The notes under the pieces: model-generated
Database searches by the model: none
Told to the model about the DNA's origin: nothing
What the model saw: only the letters and a program-made list of their open reading frames with translations
From: Bryobacteraceae bacterium
GTDB taxonomy: Bacteria; Acidobacteriota; Terriglobia; Bryobacterales; Bryobacteraceae
Length of the DNA stretch: 64,000 nucleotides
Direction of reading: 5' to 3'
Assembly (NCBI GenBank): GCA_026002855.1
Contig: BPGD01000001.1
Location: forward strand, 992,001 to 1,056,000
Shown here: positions 52,408 through 61,278 of the stretch, in pieces
How the letters are laid out: the number at the start of each line of letters is the position of its first letter
How positions within the stretch are numbered: position 1 is the first letter of the stretch
Program-made: the position numbers and the translations under genes

Positions 52408-54449
52408 CCCAGCTCCTCCGCTTCCAGTTGCGAAGGCACGAACGGCGCCTCGAAGCTGCGCGCCTCGCGCGTGCCGCGCAACAGGCCGGCCCAGATGCGG
52501 ATGGAATCGGCCAGGATCGCCGCCACCAGCACCAGAAAGATCCCGCAGACCACCGCGTCCAGGCGGTTGTTGAAGATGAGCTGCCTGGTCTGCGCCGTCT
52601 GCGGTCCCGCCTCAAGCAGTCGCGCCTGGGCGAGGAACCCGACGCGCGGCGCGTCACTGAAGATCTTCTGCCAGGCGCCACTGAAGGTCACCGTCACCAG
52701 CCAGGCGAGCGGCATGGTGGTGATCCACATGTACCTCGCCCCGTGCATCTTGATCAGGATCGTTGTCGCCACGCACAGCGCCACCGCTGCCAGAAGCTGG
52801 TTGGCGATGCCAAACAGCGGCCACAGCGAGTTGATGCCGCCCAGCGGGTCCAGCACGCCCTGCACCAGGAAATAGCCCCAGGCGGCCACGATCAGCGCGC
52901 TCGTCAGGAGCACCGAGGGCATCCAGCTTGTCCTTCCGAGCGGCTTCCAGACATGGCCGAGGAAGTCCTGCAGCATGAAGCGGCCCACGCGCGTGCCCGC
53001 GTCGATCACCGTGAGGATGAACAGCGCCTCAAACATGATGGCAAAGTGGTACCAGAAGCGCAGCACGGCCTCGCTGCCGGCGATGCGCGAGAAGATGTGC
53101 GCCATGCCCAGCGCCAGCGACGGCGCGCCGCCGGTTCGGAAAAACAATGTCTCCTCGCCGACATGCCGCGCCAGCGTTTTCATCTGCTCGGCCGTCACCG
53201 GATAACCCCAGCCCGTGATCGTCGCCGTCGCCGCCTCGGGCGTGGCCCCGACGATGCCCGCGGGCGAGTTCACCGCAAAAAAGACTCCCGGCTCCAGCGC
53301 GCAGGCCGCCACCAGCGCCATCACCGCGACGAAACTCTCCAGCAGCATCGCCCCATAGCCCACCGGCCGGATGTGGCTTTCCCTGGCGATCAGTTTTGGC
53401 GTGGTGCCCGAGCTGATCAGCGCATGGAAACCACTGATGGCGCCGCAGGCGATCGTGATGAAGCAGAACGGAAAGATCCTGCCCGCGAAAATGGGCCCGG
53501 TACCGTCGGTAAACTGCGTGAGGGCGGGCATCTGCAAATCCGGCCGCACCGCCAGCACGCCCAGCCCCAGCAGCAGCACCACGCCGAGCTTCACGAAGGT
53601 GCTCAGATAGTCCCGCGGCGCCAGCAGCAGCCAGACCGGCAGCGCCGAAGCAGCGTAGCCGTAAAGGATCAGCGCCACCGCCAGCGCCAGCCCGCTCAAC
53701 GTGAACCACGGCCCCAGCACGGCGTGGTGCGCCACCCACTCGCCGGCGAAGATCGATGCGACCACCAGCAGAAACCCGATGACGGACACCTCCAGCACGC
53801 GGCCCGGCCGCCAGTAGCGCAGATACAGGCCCATGAAGACGGCAATCGGCATCGTCGCCGCAATCGTGAACGTGCCCCACGGGCTGCCCTTGAGGGCATT
53901 GACAACCACCAGCCCGATCACCGCCAGCAGGATGATCATGATCAGCAGCACGGTCAACAGCGCAATGCCGCCGCCGATGCGGCCGATCTCCTCGCGCGCC
54001 ATCTGCCCGAGCGACTTGCCATCGCGCCGCACGCTGGCAAACAGCACGACGAAGTCCTGCACCGCACCGCCGAGCACGACGCCCACGATGATCCACAGGG
54101 CGCCGGGCAGATAGCCGAACTGCGCCGCCAGCGTCGGCCCCACCAGCGGCCCGGGACCGGCGATGGCGGCGAAGTGGTGGCCGAAAACGATCCATTTGTT
54201 GGTCGGCTCAAAATCGTGGCCGTTGCGCAGCCGCTCGGCAGCGGTGGCCCGCCGGTCGTCGAGCGCCATCACCTTCGCGGCGATGAAAGCGGCATAAAAC
54301 CGGTACGCGGCCAGGTAGGTGCACACGGCCGCCGTCACGAGCCAGGCGCTGTTGATCGGTTCTCCGCGCCGCAGCGCCACCCCGGCCAGCGCCAGGGCGC
54401 CGACGCACGCCACGGCCATCCAGAGAAGCGTCCGAACGATTTTCCCCAT
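52404..54449 (-). CDS. cstA: Carbon-starvation protein A (pyruvate/peptide transporter)
   Basis: 681 residues from the ATG at 54449 ([14 protein letters not shown]); a longer frame from 54536 is unlikely. About 16-18 transmembrane helices. Family blocks: [79 protein letters not shown], and [20 protein letters not shown]. CstA members import pyruvate or peptides during carbon limitation. No Shine-Dalgarno; a TAGAAT box 7 nt before the ATG suggests leaderless transcription. Followed by a 4-nt-overlapping ybdD-type gene. Confidence 0.95.
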   Translation of the reverse strand: MGKIVRTLLWMAVACVGALALAGVALRRGEPINSAWLVTAAVCTYLAAYRFYAAFIAAKVMALDDRRATAAERLRNGHDFEPTNKWIVFGHHFAAIAGPGPLVGPTLAAQFGYLPGALWIIVGVVLGGAVQDFVVLFASVRRDGKSLGQMAREEIGRIGGGIALLTVLLIMIILLAVIGLVVVNALKGSPWGTFTIAATMPIAVFMGLYLRYWRPGRVLEVSVIGFLLVVASIFAGEWVAHHAVLGPWFTLSGLALAVALILYGYAASALPVWLLLAPRDYLSTFVKLGVVLLLGLGVLAVRPDLQMPALTQFTDGTGPIFAGRIFPFCFITIACGAISGFHALISSGTTPKLIARESHIRPVGYGAMLLESFVAVMALVAACALEPGVFFAVNSPAGIVGATPEAATATITGWGYPVTAEQMKTLARHVGEETLFFRTGGAPSLALGMAHIFSRIAGSEAVLRFWYHFAIMFEALFILTVIDAGTRVGRFMLQDFLGHVWKPLGRTSWMPSVLLTSALIVAAWGYFLVQGVLDPLGGINSLWPLFGIANQLLAAVALCVATTILIKMHGARYMWITTMPLAWLVTVTFSGAWQKIFSDAPRVGFLAQARLLEAGPQTAQTRQLIFNNRLDAVVCGIFLVLVAAILADSIRIWAGLLRGTREARSFEAPFVPSQLEAEELG

Positions 54450-54562
54450 TGACAAGATTCTACAGGCCGGTACGCCTGTCCCGGCGTCCCCGTGCCCGTT
54501 TTCGCTTCGTTTCGCATTCCTGCCGCGAGCCGGCAAAACCGTATGCTGGAATCAGAGTCTTG

Positions 54563-55720
54563 ATGCGGATTTCTGCTCTGGCTGTTCTGATGATCGCCAT
54601 CCTCGCGAGCTCGGCCTGCCGGAACGGGCCGCTCGGGCAGCCGCCGCGCGCGCTGTCGAATCCGTCGGAGGCCGACGACGCGGCCCGCTTTCTCGCCGGA
54701 GTGCCCGGCCGCGGCACGAGTCCATTCAAGCCGCTGGAAGGGGACGCGGCCTGGAAAGAGCATGCGCGCCGGCTGGATGAGATGTTTCGCGATGACCGCG
54801 AACACCGCCTCGACGCCATGAAGGAGTTTGCCCGCACCGAGCTCAGCCGCCCGGAAGATCTCGGCTGCCCGGTATTCTACCCGTTCAGCGGAGCGGACGC
54901 CCTCTCCGTGCTTACCTTTTTCCCTGGCCGGAAAACGTACGTGATGGCGGCGCTCGAGCCGCCCGGCCGCGTCCCTCGCCCGGAGGATTTCCCGCCGGAG
55001 GAACTCGAAGCCCGTCTGCTGCCGCTGGCCAACACGCTGGCCTCGCTTCTCAGGAAGAGCTTCTTTGTGACCCGGGAGATGGACCGGCAGTTGCGAGGCC
55101 AGATCACCGATGGCGTTGCCCAGCCACTGCTGATCCAGCTTGCCCGCAGCGGCTACACGATAACCGGCTACGACTACATCCAGCTTGATGCCCACGGCCG
55201 CCCCGTGCACCGGACGCCGGACGTCCGGCGTGCGGAATTCGGCCACAACCGCGGGCTGCGGCTCGATCTCACGGATCCGGAACAAGGCCGTCCGGTGACC
55301 CTTTATTACATCTCCCTGAACCTCGACGATGCGCACATGCGCGGCAACGACGCCTTCGTGAAGTTCGTCTCCTCGTTCGCCGCCCCGTGCACGATGCTGA
55401 AGGCCACGTCCTACATGCTGCACGACAGCCGCTTTTCGCGCATCCGGTCGCTCATCCTGAGCCGCTCGGCGCTGATCCTCCAGGACGACTCGGGCGTCCC
55501 GTGGCGGTATCTGGCCGGTGCGGAGTGGGACGTGCAGCTTTACGGCGACTACGAAAAGCCCTACGGGAAGTCCTTCCAGTTCCGCGCGCAGCCGGATCTA
55601 CGCGCCGCCTATGACGACCCCGCGCGGCGTGTCAGGCCGCTGAAGTTTCGCATCGGCTACGGCGCCGGGCGGGTGAAATCGAACCTCCAGGTGGCGCGGC
55701 GCGCGCACTCGGCCCGCTAG
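54563..55720 (+). CDS. Hypothetical lipoprotein, 385 aa
   Basis: 385 residues, ATG at 54563. Lipoprotein signal ending LASSAC with Cys at residue 19, so it is anchored in the envelope. Mature part: GTSPFKPLEGDAAWKEHARR, DLGCPVFYPFSGADALSVLT, FFPGRKTYVMAALEPPGRVP, TLYYISLNLDDAHMRGNDAF and SYMLHDSRFSRIRSLILSRS. I do not know a named family; the pattern resembles conserved exported proteins of unknown function in Solibacter-like genomes (not verified). The gene is divergent from cstA and convergent with the DUF4097 gene, whose stop is 1 nt away. Confidence 0.78.
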   Translation: MRISALAVLMIAILASSACRNGPLGQPPRALSNPSEADDAARFLAGVPGRGTSPFKPLEGDAAWKEHARRLDEMFRDDREHRLDAMKEFARTELSRPEDLGCPVFYPFSGADALSVLTFFPGRKTYVMAALEPPGRVPRPEDFPPEELEARLLPLANTLASLLRKSFFVTREMDRQLRGQITDGVAQPLLIQLARSGYTITGYDYIQLDAHGRPVHRTPDVRRAEFGHNRGLRLDLTDPEQGRPVTLYYISLNLDDAHMRGNDAFVKFVSSFAAPCTMLKATSYMLHDSRFSRIRSLILSRSALILQDDSGVPWRYLAGAEWDVQLYGDYEKPYGKSFQFRAQPDLRAAYDDPARRVRPLKFRIGYGAGRVKSNLQVARRAHSAR

Positions 55721-55721
55721 C

Positions 55722-56654
55722 TCACCGCCGCACGAGCCGGATGTTGCCGTTGGAGGTGCTCAGATCCATCTCCTCGCCGCCCGCGCCGAGCCGCCCCTCC
55801 AGACGGTGTTTGCCCCATTCGCGGGCGGCGACTTCAAAGTCGCTGGTGATGCGGCCGTTGCTCGTGACGGCGCGGATCCGCGCGTTCACCCCATCCGGCA
55901 GCGCGAGGGTGATGGAGGCGTTGGAGGTGACCACGCGGAGCGGGTTCTGGGCCCACCGGTCGAACTTCAACGTAATCGAACCGTTCGAGCTGCGGAAGGA
56001 GAGTGGCGCGCCCTGGGCCGGTTCCCGGATCTCGGCGTCGATGGCCCCGTTGGTCGTCTCCACGTCGGCCTTGCCCCGCAGCGCACTCACGCGGATCCGG
56101 CCGTTGCTCGAGCGCGCGAAGAAGGAGCCGCTCACGCGATCCAGCTCCACGGCCCCGTTGGAGGTCCGCAAGGTCCAGTCGCCCGCCACGTCCCAGGCGC
56201 GGATCCCGCCGTTTGAGGTGGTCGCCTTGCCGCTGCCCTCCAGCGACTCGAGCGTGACGGCGCCGTTCGAGGTGCGCGCCTCCTCAACGATGACGCGCCG
56301 CGGCAGGCGCACCGTCAGGCTGGCACCGCAGTTGCAGTTTGTCTCCGGCCGCCGCACGCGGACGCGGAGCGAACCCGCATCCGCCACCACGTCCACGTCC
56401 ATCTGATGGACGATCTCCTCCCGGGAGGCGTACTTCACCGCCTCGATGGATGCCTCTTCGCGGTCCCACCCAAAGAGCTCGATCTTGCCGTTGAATGTTT
56501 CCAGCGAGACCCGGGCGCCGGCCGGCAGTTTCTCGGTGGCTGAAAACGGCTCCCGGTAGCGCTGGGACTGGCCCCATTCTGACGGATCGACCCAATCACA
56601 CCCGCCCAGCACGGCCAGGGCGGCCGCAGCGGCCGCAGCAGTCAGCATGCGCAT
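55722..56654 (-). CDS. DUF4097 repeat lipoprotein
   Basis: 310 residues, ATG at 56654 preceded by GAGGAG. Signal with lipobox VLGGC, Cys near residue 19. Mature part is a right-handed beta-solenoid-like DUF4097 protein with at least nine tandem repeats centred on TSNG or a variant: TSNGAV, TSNGGI, TSNGAV, SSNGRI, TTNGAI, SSNGSI, TSNASI, TSNGRI and TSNGNI, spaced about 18-24 residues. An earlier FNGKI extends the set. A CNCG pair lies before the repeats. Envelope location; such proteins are seen as adhesive or structural, sometimes near anti-sigma systems, but none is here. Divergent from pyc with a 69-nt gap. Confidence 0.9.
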   Translation of the reverse strand: MRMLTAAAAAAALAVLGGCDWVDPSEWGQSQRYREPFSATEKLPAGARVSLETFNGKIELFGWDREEASIEAVKYASREEIVHQMDVDVVADAGSLRVRVRRPETNCNCGASLTVRLPRRVIVEEARTSNGAVTLESLEGSGKATTSNGGIRAWDVAGDWTLRTSNGAVELDRVSGSFFARSSNGRIRVSALRGKADVETTNGAIDAEIREPAQGAPLSFRSSNGSITLKFDRWAQNPLRVVTSNASITLALPDGVNARIRAVTSNGRITSDFEVAAREWGKHRLEGRLGAGGEEMDLSTSNGNIRLVRR

Positions 56655-56723
56655 GGAGCTCTCCTCACAGAACCTATTACGGACGGGGAAGGCCGAAAGT
56701 TCCTGCATGCTAGCCTAACTCAT

Positions 56724-59700
56724 ATGAGGAAGTTGATGGCCCTGAACCGGGGCGAGATCGCGATCCGCATCTTCCGCGCCGCCAACGAACTGGGCCTGAA
56801 GACCGTGGCCATTTACAGCCAGGAGGACCGGCTCAGCCTGCACCGGTTCAAGGCGGACGAAGCGTATTTGGTGGGGCAGGGGCTCGGCCCGGTGCAGGCG
56901 TATCTGGACATTGACGGCATTGTGGCGCTGGCGCGGGAGAAGGGCGTGGACGCCATTCACCCCGGATATGGTTTTCTCAGCGAAAATCCACGGCTGGCGC
57001 GAGCCTGCCAGGAGGCGGGCATCACCTTTGTCGGCCCCAGCCCGGAGCTGCTCGAACAACTGGGCGACAAAACGGCGGCCAGGCGGCTGGCACGCCGCGC
57101 CGGCGTGCCGACGCTGGACGGCAGCGATCATCCGGTGCGCACCGTGGCGCAGGCGCGCAAGGCCGCCGAAGCCACCGGCTACCCGCTGATCCTCAAGGCC
57201 GCCCACGGCGGCGGCGGCCGCGGGATGCGCATCGTCCACCGCAGCGAGGATCTGGAGGCGCGCTTCCACGAGGCCAGCCACGAGGCGCAGGCCGCTTTTG
57301 GCAGCGGCGAGCTGCTGGTGGAGCGCTACATCCGGCACGCCAAGCATGTTGAGGTCCAGGTGCTCGGCGACACGCAAGGCAATCTGGTGCACCTGTGGGA
57401 GCGGGACTGCTCGGTTCAGCGCCGTCATCAGAAGATCGTCGAGGTGGCGCCCGCCTTCAGTCTTGAGCTCGATCTCCGCCGGGCGCTGTGCGAGGCGGCG
57501 CTTCGGCTGTGCCGCGCGGCTGGATATTACTCGGCCGGGACGGTGGAGTTTCTCGTCGACACCGAAACGGGCGAGTGGTTCTTCATCGAAGTCAACCCGC
57601 GCATCCAGGTCGAGCACACGGTCACCGAAGTCGTCACCGGCATTGACATCGTGCGCGCCCAGATCCAGGTGGCGCAGGGGCTCCGGCTGCACGGCCCGGA
57701 GATGGCCATCCCGCCCCAGGAAGAGATCCGCGTCTTCGGAGCGGCGCTTCAATGCCGCATTACGACGGAAGACCCCGCGAAGAACTTCGTGCCCGACTAC
57801 GGCCGCATCACCACCTACCGATCACCGGCAGGCTTCGGCATCCGCCTGGACGGCGCCTCCGCCTATGGCGGCGCGGTGATCACGCCTTACTACGACTCAT
57901 TGCTTGTCAAGATCACCGCCTGGGGCAACGATTTCCGCATTGCCTGCCAGCGGATGGACCGCGCGTTGCGCGAATTCCGCATCCGCGGCGTGAAAACCAA
58001 CATTCCCTTCCTCGAAAATGTCGTCAATCATCCGGTCTTTCAGGAAGGAAAAGCGACGACGACATTTCTTGACAATCACCCGGAATTGTTCCGCTTCCGT
58101 CCGCGGCAGGACCGGGCCACGCGGCTGCTCACCTATCTGGCCGAGGTGGCGGTGAACGGCAATCCGGAGATGGCGCGCCGCCGGCCGCCGGAGGCCGTGC
58201 GCCAGCCTCCGGTGCCGCCGCACAACCCGGCGCCGCCCCCGCCGGGCACGCGGCAGCTGCTCGAGCAGCTCGGCCCCGAGGGCTTCGCGCAGTGGGTGCT
58301 GAAGCAGAAGCGGCTGCTGTTGACGGACACGACCATGCGCGACGCGCACCAGTCGCTGGTGGCCACGCGCCTGCGCACCTATGACATGCTGGCCATCGCC
58401 AACTTCTACGCGCACTCGCTCAGCGGGCTGTTTTCGCTCGAAATGTGGGGCGGGGCGACGTTCGACGTCGCCATGCGCTTCCTGCTCGAAGACCCGTGGG
58501 TGCGCCTCCAGAAGCTGAGACGGGAGATTCCGAACATCTGCTTCCAGATGCTGCTGCGCGCCTCCAACGCCGTCGGCTACACCGCCTATCCTGACAACGC
58601 CGTGCGCCGTTTCGTGGAGGTGGCCGCGCAGGAGGGCATCGACATCTTCCGCATCTTCGACTCGCTGAACTGGCTGCCGAACATGAAGGTCGCCATGGAG
58701 GCGGTGCGCCGCACCAACGCCGTCTGCGAGGCGGCCATCTGCTACACCGGCGACATTCTGGACCCGAAGCGCGACAAATATCCGCTCCAGTATTACGTGC
58801 GCCTGGCGAAAGAGCTCGAGAAAATGGGCGCGCACATGCTGGCCATCAAGGACATGGCCGGGCTGGTGAAGCCCTACGCCGCCTACCGGCTGGTGAAGGC
58901 GCTCAAGGACGAAATTTCGATTCCCATCCACTTCCATACGCACGACACGTCGGGCGTCAACGCGGCCTCCATCCTGAAGGCCGCCGAGGCGGGCGTCGAC
59001 ATTGCCGACGCGGCCATTTCGTCGATGAGCGGCTCGACGTCGCAGCCGAACCTCAACTCGATCGTCGCCGCGCTCCAGCACGATCCGAAGCGCGCCACCG
59101 GACTCGACTTCGAGGCCCTCAACACCTGCTCGGACTACTGGGAGACGGTGCGGGCCAACTACGCGCCCTTCGACACGGCGCCGCGCTCGGGCACGGCCGA
59201 CGTTTACATCCACGAGATGCCGGGCGGACAGTACACGAACCTGCGCGAGCAGGCCGAAAGCCTCGGCTTGGGCCACCGGTGGCCGGAGATCGCGCGGATG
59301 TATGCCGAGGTCAACCGCGCCTTTGGCGACATCGTCAAGGTGACGCCGTCGTCGAAGGTGGTGGGCGACATGGCGCTGTTCCTCATCCAGCACGGCATGA
59401 CGGTGAGCGAGTTTGAAAACCTCGGGCCCAACCACTCGCTGAACATCCCGAACTCGGTGGTGGAGATGTTCGAGGGCGCGCTCGGCGAGCCCGAGGGCGG
59501 CTGGCCGCCGAAGATCGCCTCGGTGATCCTGAAGGGCCGCAAGCCGCGCCGCGGGCGTCCCGGCGCGAAGCTGCCACCGGTGGACTGGGAGGAGACGCGC
59601 GCGCAGATCGAGAAGAAGACCGGACACAGCCCCTCAGAGACCGACCTGCTCAGCTATGTGATGTACCCGGACGTCTACGTGAAGTTCGACCGGGCGCGCG

Positions 59701-60173
59701 CGGCCTACGGCGACCTGACGGTGCTGCCCTCGCCGGCCTTCTTTTACGGACTCAGGCCGGGCGAGGAGATCACCGTCGACATCGAGCCCGGCAAGACGCT
59801 GATCATCAAGTACACGGCCACCGGCGATCCGCACCCCGACGGCACCCGCACCGTCTTTTTCGAGCTGAACGGGCAGCCGCGCGAGATCACCGTGCGCGAC
59901 CGCTCCATCAGGGCGGAGGCGCGAGCGCAGCCGAAGGCCGACCCCGCAAAGGAAGGCCACGTGGGGGCGCCAATCCCCGGCGCGGTCACTTCGATCGCCG
60001 TCGAGCTGAACCAGATGGTGAAACAGGGCGACAAACTGCTGGTGCTTGAAGCGATGAAGATGCAGACCACCGTCTACGCGCCCATCAGCGGCAAGGTGAC
60101 CGAACGCCATGTCACCGTCGGACAGACGGTGGAACCGAAGGACCTACTGCTGGTGATCACGCCGGTCTCCTGA
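56724..60173 (+). CDS. pyc: Pyruvate carboxylase (single-chain)
   Basis: 1149 residues. ATP-dependent carboxylation of pyruvate to oxaloacetate, anaplerotic. Order: biotin carboxylase (about 1-450; LMALNRGEIAIRIFRAANEL, AAHGGGGRGMRIV near 157-168, WFFIEVNPRIQVEHTVTE), carboxyltransferase (about 525-1000; LTDTTMRDAHQSLVATRLRT near 531-550, FRIFDSLNWLPNMKVAMEAV, HFHTHDTSGVNAASILKAAE with metal-ligand His), and biotin carrier (about 1075-1149; LEAMKMQTTV with biotinyl-Lys 1112). Complete. The ATG at 56724 has no Shine-Dalgarno; a TGCTAGCCT extended -10-like box ends 7 nt upstream, suggesting a leaderless message. Confidence 0.97.
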   Translation: MRKLMALNRGEIAIRIFRAANELGLKTVAIYSQEDRLSLHRFKADEAYLVGQGLGPVQAYLDIDGIVALAREKGVDAIHPGYGFLSENPRLARACQEAGITFVGPSPELLEQLGDKTAARRLARRAGVPTLDGSDHPVRTVAQARKAAEATGYPLILKAAHGGGGRGMRIVHRSEDLEARFHEASHEAQAAFGSGELLVERYIRHAKHVEVQVLGDTQGNLVHLWERDCSVQRRHQKIVEVAPAFSLELDLRRALCEAALRLCRAAGYYSAGTVEFLVDTETGEWFFIEVNPRIQVEHTVTEVVTGIDIVRAQIQVAQGLRLHGPEMAIPPQEEIRVFGAALQCRITTEDPAKNFVPDYGRITTYRSPAGFGIRLDGASAYGGAVITPYYDSLLVKITAWGNDFRIACQRMDRALREFRIRGVKTNIPFLENVVNHPVFQEGKATTTFLDNHPELFRFRPRQDRATRLLTYLAEVAVNGNPEMARRRPPEAVRQPPVPPHNPAPPPPGTRQLLEQLGPEGFAQWVLKQKRLLLTDTTMRDAHQSLVATRLRTYDMLAIANFYAHSLSGLFSLEMWGGATFDVAMRFLLEDPWVRLQKLRREIPNICFQMLLRASNAVGYTAYPDNAVRRFVEVAAQEGIDIFRIFDSLNWLPNMKVAMEAVRRTNAVCEAAICYTGDILDPKRDKYPLQYYVRLAKELEKMGAHMLAIKDMAGLVKPYAAYRLVKALKDEISIPIHFHTHDTSGVNAASILKAAEAGVDIADAAISSMSGSTSQPNLNSIVAALQHDPKRATGLDFEALNTCSDYWETVRANYAPFDTAPRSGTADVYIHEMPGGQYTNLREQAESLGLGHRWPEIARMYAEVNRAFGDIVKVTPSSKVVGDMALFLIQHGMTVSEFENLGPNHSLNIPNSVVEMFEGALGEPEGGWPPKIASVILKGRKPRRGRPGAKLPPVDWEETRAQIEKKTGHSPSETDLLSYVMYPDVYVKFDRARAAYGDLTVLPSPAFFYGLRPGEEITVDIEPGKTLIIKYTATGDPHPDGTRTVFFELNGQPREITVRDRSIRAEARAQPKADPAKEGHVGAPIPGAVTSIAVELNQMVKQGDKLLVLEAMKMQTTVYAPISGKVTERHVTVGQTVEPKDLLLVITPVS

Positions 60174-60198
60174 CCGGCGCCATCAGCGCTGCGGAGAT

Positions 60199-60219
60199 GG
60201 CTGCGCCAGCGCCGCAGCC
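60199..60219 (+). terminator. Hairpin after pyc
   Basis: 7-bp stem GGCTGCG/CGCAGCC with a 7-nt loop, 25 nt after the pyc stop. No T-run. An alternative pairing uses GCTGCGG and CCGCAGC around it. Confidence 0.4.
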
Positions 60220-60284
60220 GGGGCGCGCAATTCCGCTCATGCGCTCCTCCGGGGCTCCGATAAGGGGTTCGAGGAGAGCGTTGC

Positions 60285-60689
60285 ATGGCATTTGTCGACT
60301 GGAAACCCGAATACAGCGTGGGGCACATGGAAATCGACCAGCAGCACCAGAAGCTGGTCGCCATCATCAACCAGCTTTACGATGCGATGAAGGCGGGCGG
60401 CCGGCCCGAGGAGCTGATGCGGATCATGGACGAGCTGGTCAGCTACACGCGCTATCACTTCGCCCACGAGGAGAAGCTGATGGAAAAGGCCGGCTACACG
60501 GATCTGGCGGCGCACCGGCGCGTGCACCGGGCGATGGTGGAGCAGGTGGAGAAGCTCCGCCGGGAGGCGGGTTCAAGCCGGGCGGGCTTTTCCATCAAGC
60601 TGATGGGCTTCCTGAAGAACTGGCTCACGGACCACATCCTGGGCACGGACCGCAAGTATGCGCCGGTGCTGAAGTCGGCCGGCGTCTGA
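60285..60689 (+). CDS. Bacteriohemerythrin
   Basis: 134 residues, four-helix bundle binding O2 or scavenging it with a diiron site. All seven ligands are in the canonical places: His21, His58, Glu62, His77, His81, His117 and Asp122. Start at 60285 with GAGGAGAG upstream. Cytoplasmic, no signal. It lies 111 nt after pyc. The function is likely oxygen sensing, storage or delivery; no chemotaxis gene is nearby. Confidence 0.95.
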   Translation: MAFVDWKPEYSVGHMEIDQQHQKLVAIINQLYDAMKAGGRPEELMRIMDELVSYTRYHFAHEEKLMEKAGYTDLAAHRRVHRAMVEQVEKLRREAGSSRAGFSIKLMGFLKNWLTDHILGTDRKYAPVLKSAGV

Positions 60690-60729
60690 GGCAGTGGCGC
60701 GGCGGCGCGGGCAGTGGTAGACAGGAGTC

Positions 60730-61251
60730 ATGTTGCGACTCCTGTCTTTCTGGATTCTTCTGCCTCTGCTGGCGCCGGCGCAGTCTCAGCCGGGGCTCGA
60801 CCCGGGGATGAAAACGATCGTCCAGGTGGCGATCGTCACGCGCGACATTGAAACGTCCGCCAAACGCTGGGCGGCCGTGCTCGGCCTGCCGGCGCCCTCG
60901 ATCACAACGACGCGGCCGGGCGAGGAAGTCAAGGTCGTCTACAAGGGCAAGCCATCGACCGGGCGAGCCAAACTGGCCTTCTTCCGCCTGGGCCAGGTGG
61001 TGCTGGAGCTGATTGAGCCGGTGGGCGGGGACACCTCCTGGCGGCAGTTCCTCGACGAACACGGCGAGGGCGTGCAGCACCTGGGCTTCCAGGTGGAACA
61101 GCTCGACCAGGCGATTGCGCGCGCGGCGCAGATGGGCATGCCGGTTCTCCACCGCGGCCGCTACGACCGCGACAACGGAGACTATGTTTACATCGACAGC
61201 GAAAAGCTGCTCGGCGTCACCCTCGAGTTCCTGCACTCGGATAAAAAATAG
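60730..61251 (+). CDS. Exported VOC-superfamily (glyoxalase-like) protein
   Basis: 173 residues. Signal peptide about 1-18 (LLSFWILLPLLAPAQS). One glyoxalase/bleomycin-resistance (VOC) domain: VQVAIVTRDIETSAKRWAAV, FRLGQVVLELIEPVGGDTSW, GEGVQHLGFQVEQLDQAIAR and GDYVYIDSEKLLGVTLEFL, most like methylmalonyl-CoA epimerase-type members. Export makes a CoA substrate unlikely. AGGAG is only 2 nt before the ATG at 60730, so a TTG at 60733 may be the true start. Convergent with the hydrolase gene. Confidence 0.87.
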   Translation: MLRLLSFWILLPLLAPAQSQPGLDPGMKTIVQVAIVTRDIETSAKRWAAVLGLPAPSITTTRPGEEVKVVYKGKPSTGRAKLAFFRLGQVVLELIEPVGGDTSWRQFLDEHGEGVQHLGFQVEQLDQAIARAAQMGMPVLHRGRYDRDNGDYVYIDSEKLLGVTLEFLHSDKK

Positions 61252-61278
61252 CCGGGCGGCGCGCCGCCGCGAACCGCC

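Noticed and set aside
52219-52875. Plus-strand frame covering the end of cstA
   Set aside because: It is antisense to cstA and to the YbdD-type gene, both of which are supported by family motifs and an ATGA junction.
57897-59627. Open frame of 576 codons opposite pyc
   Set aside because: Antisense to the fully motif-supported pyruvate carboxylase; His/Arg-rich noise.
60240-60284. tRNA-like T-loop (GGGGTTCGAGG) before bacteriohemerythrin
   Set aside because: No acceptor, D or anticodon arm can be folded; the purines are the ribosome-binding site.
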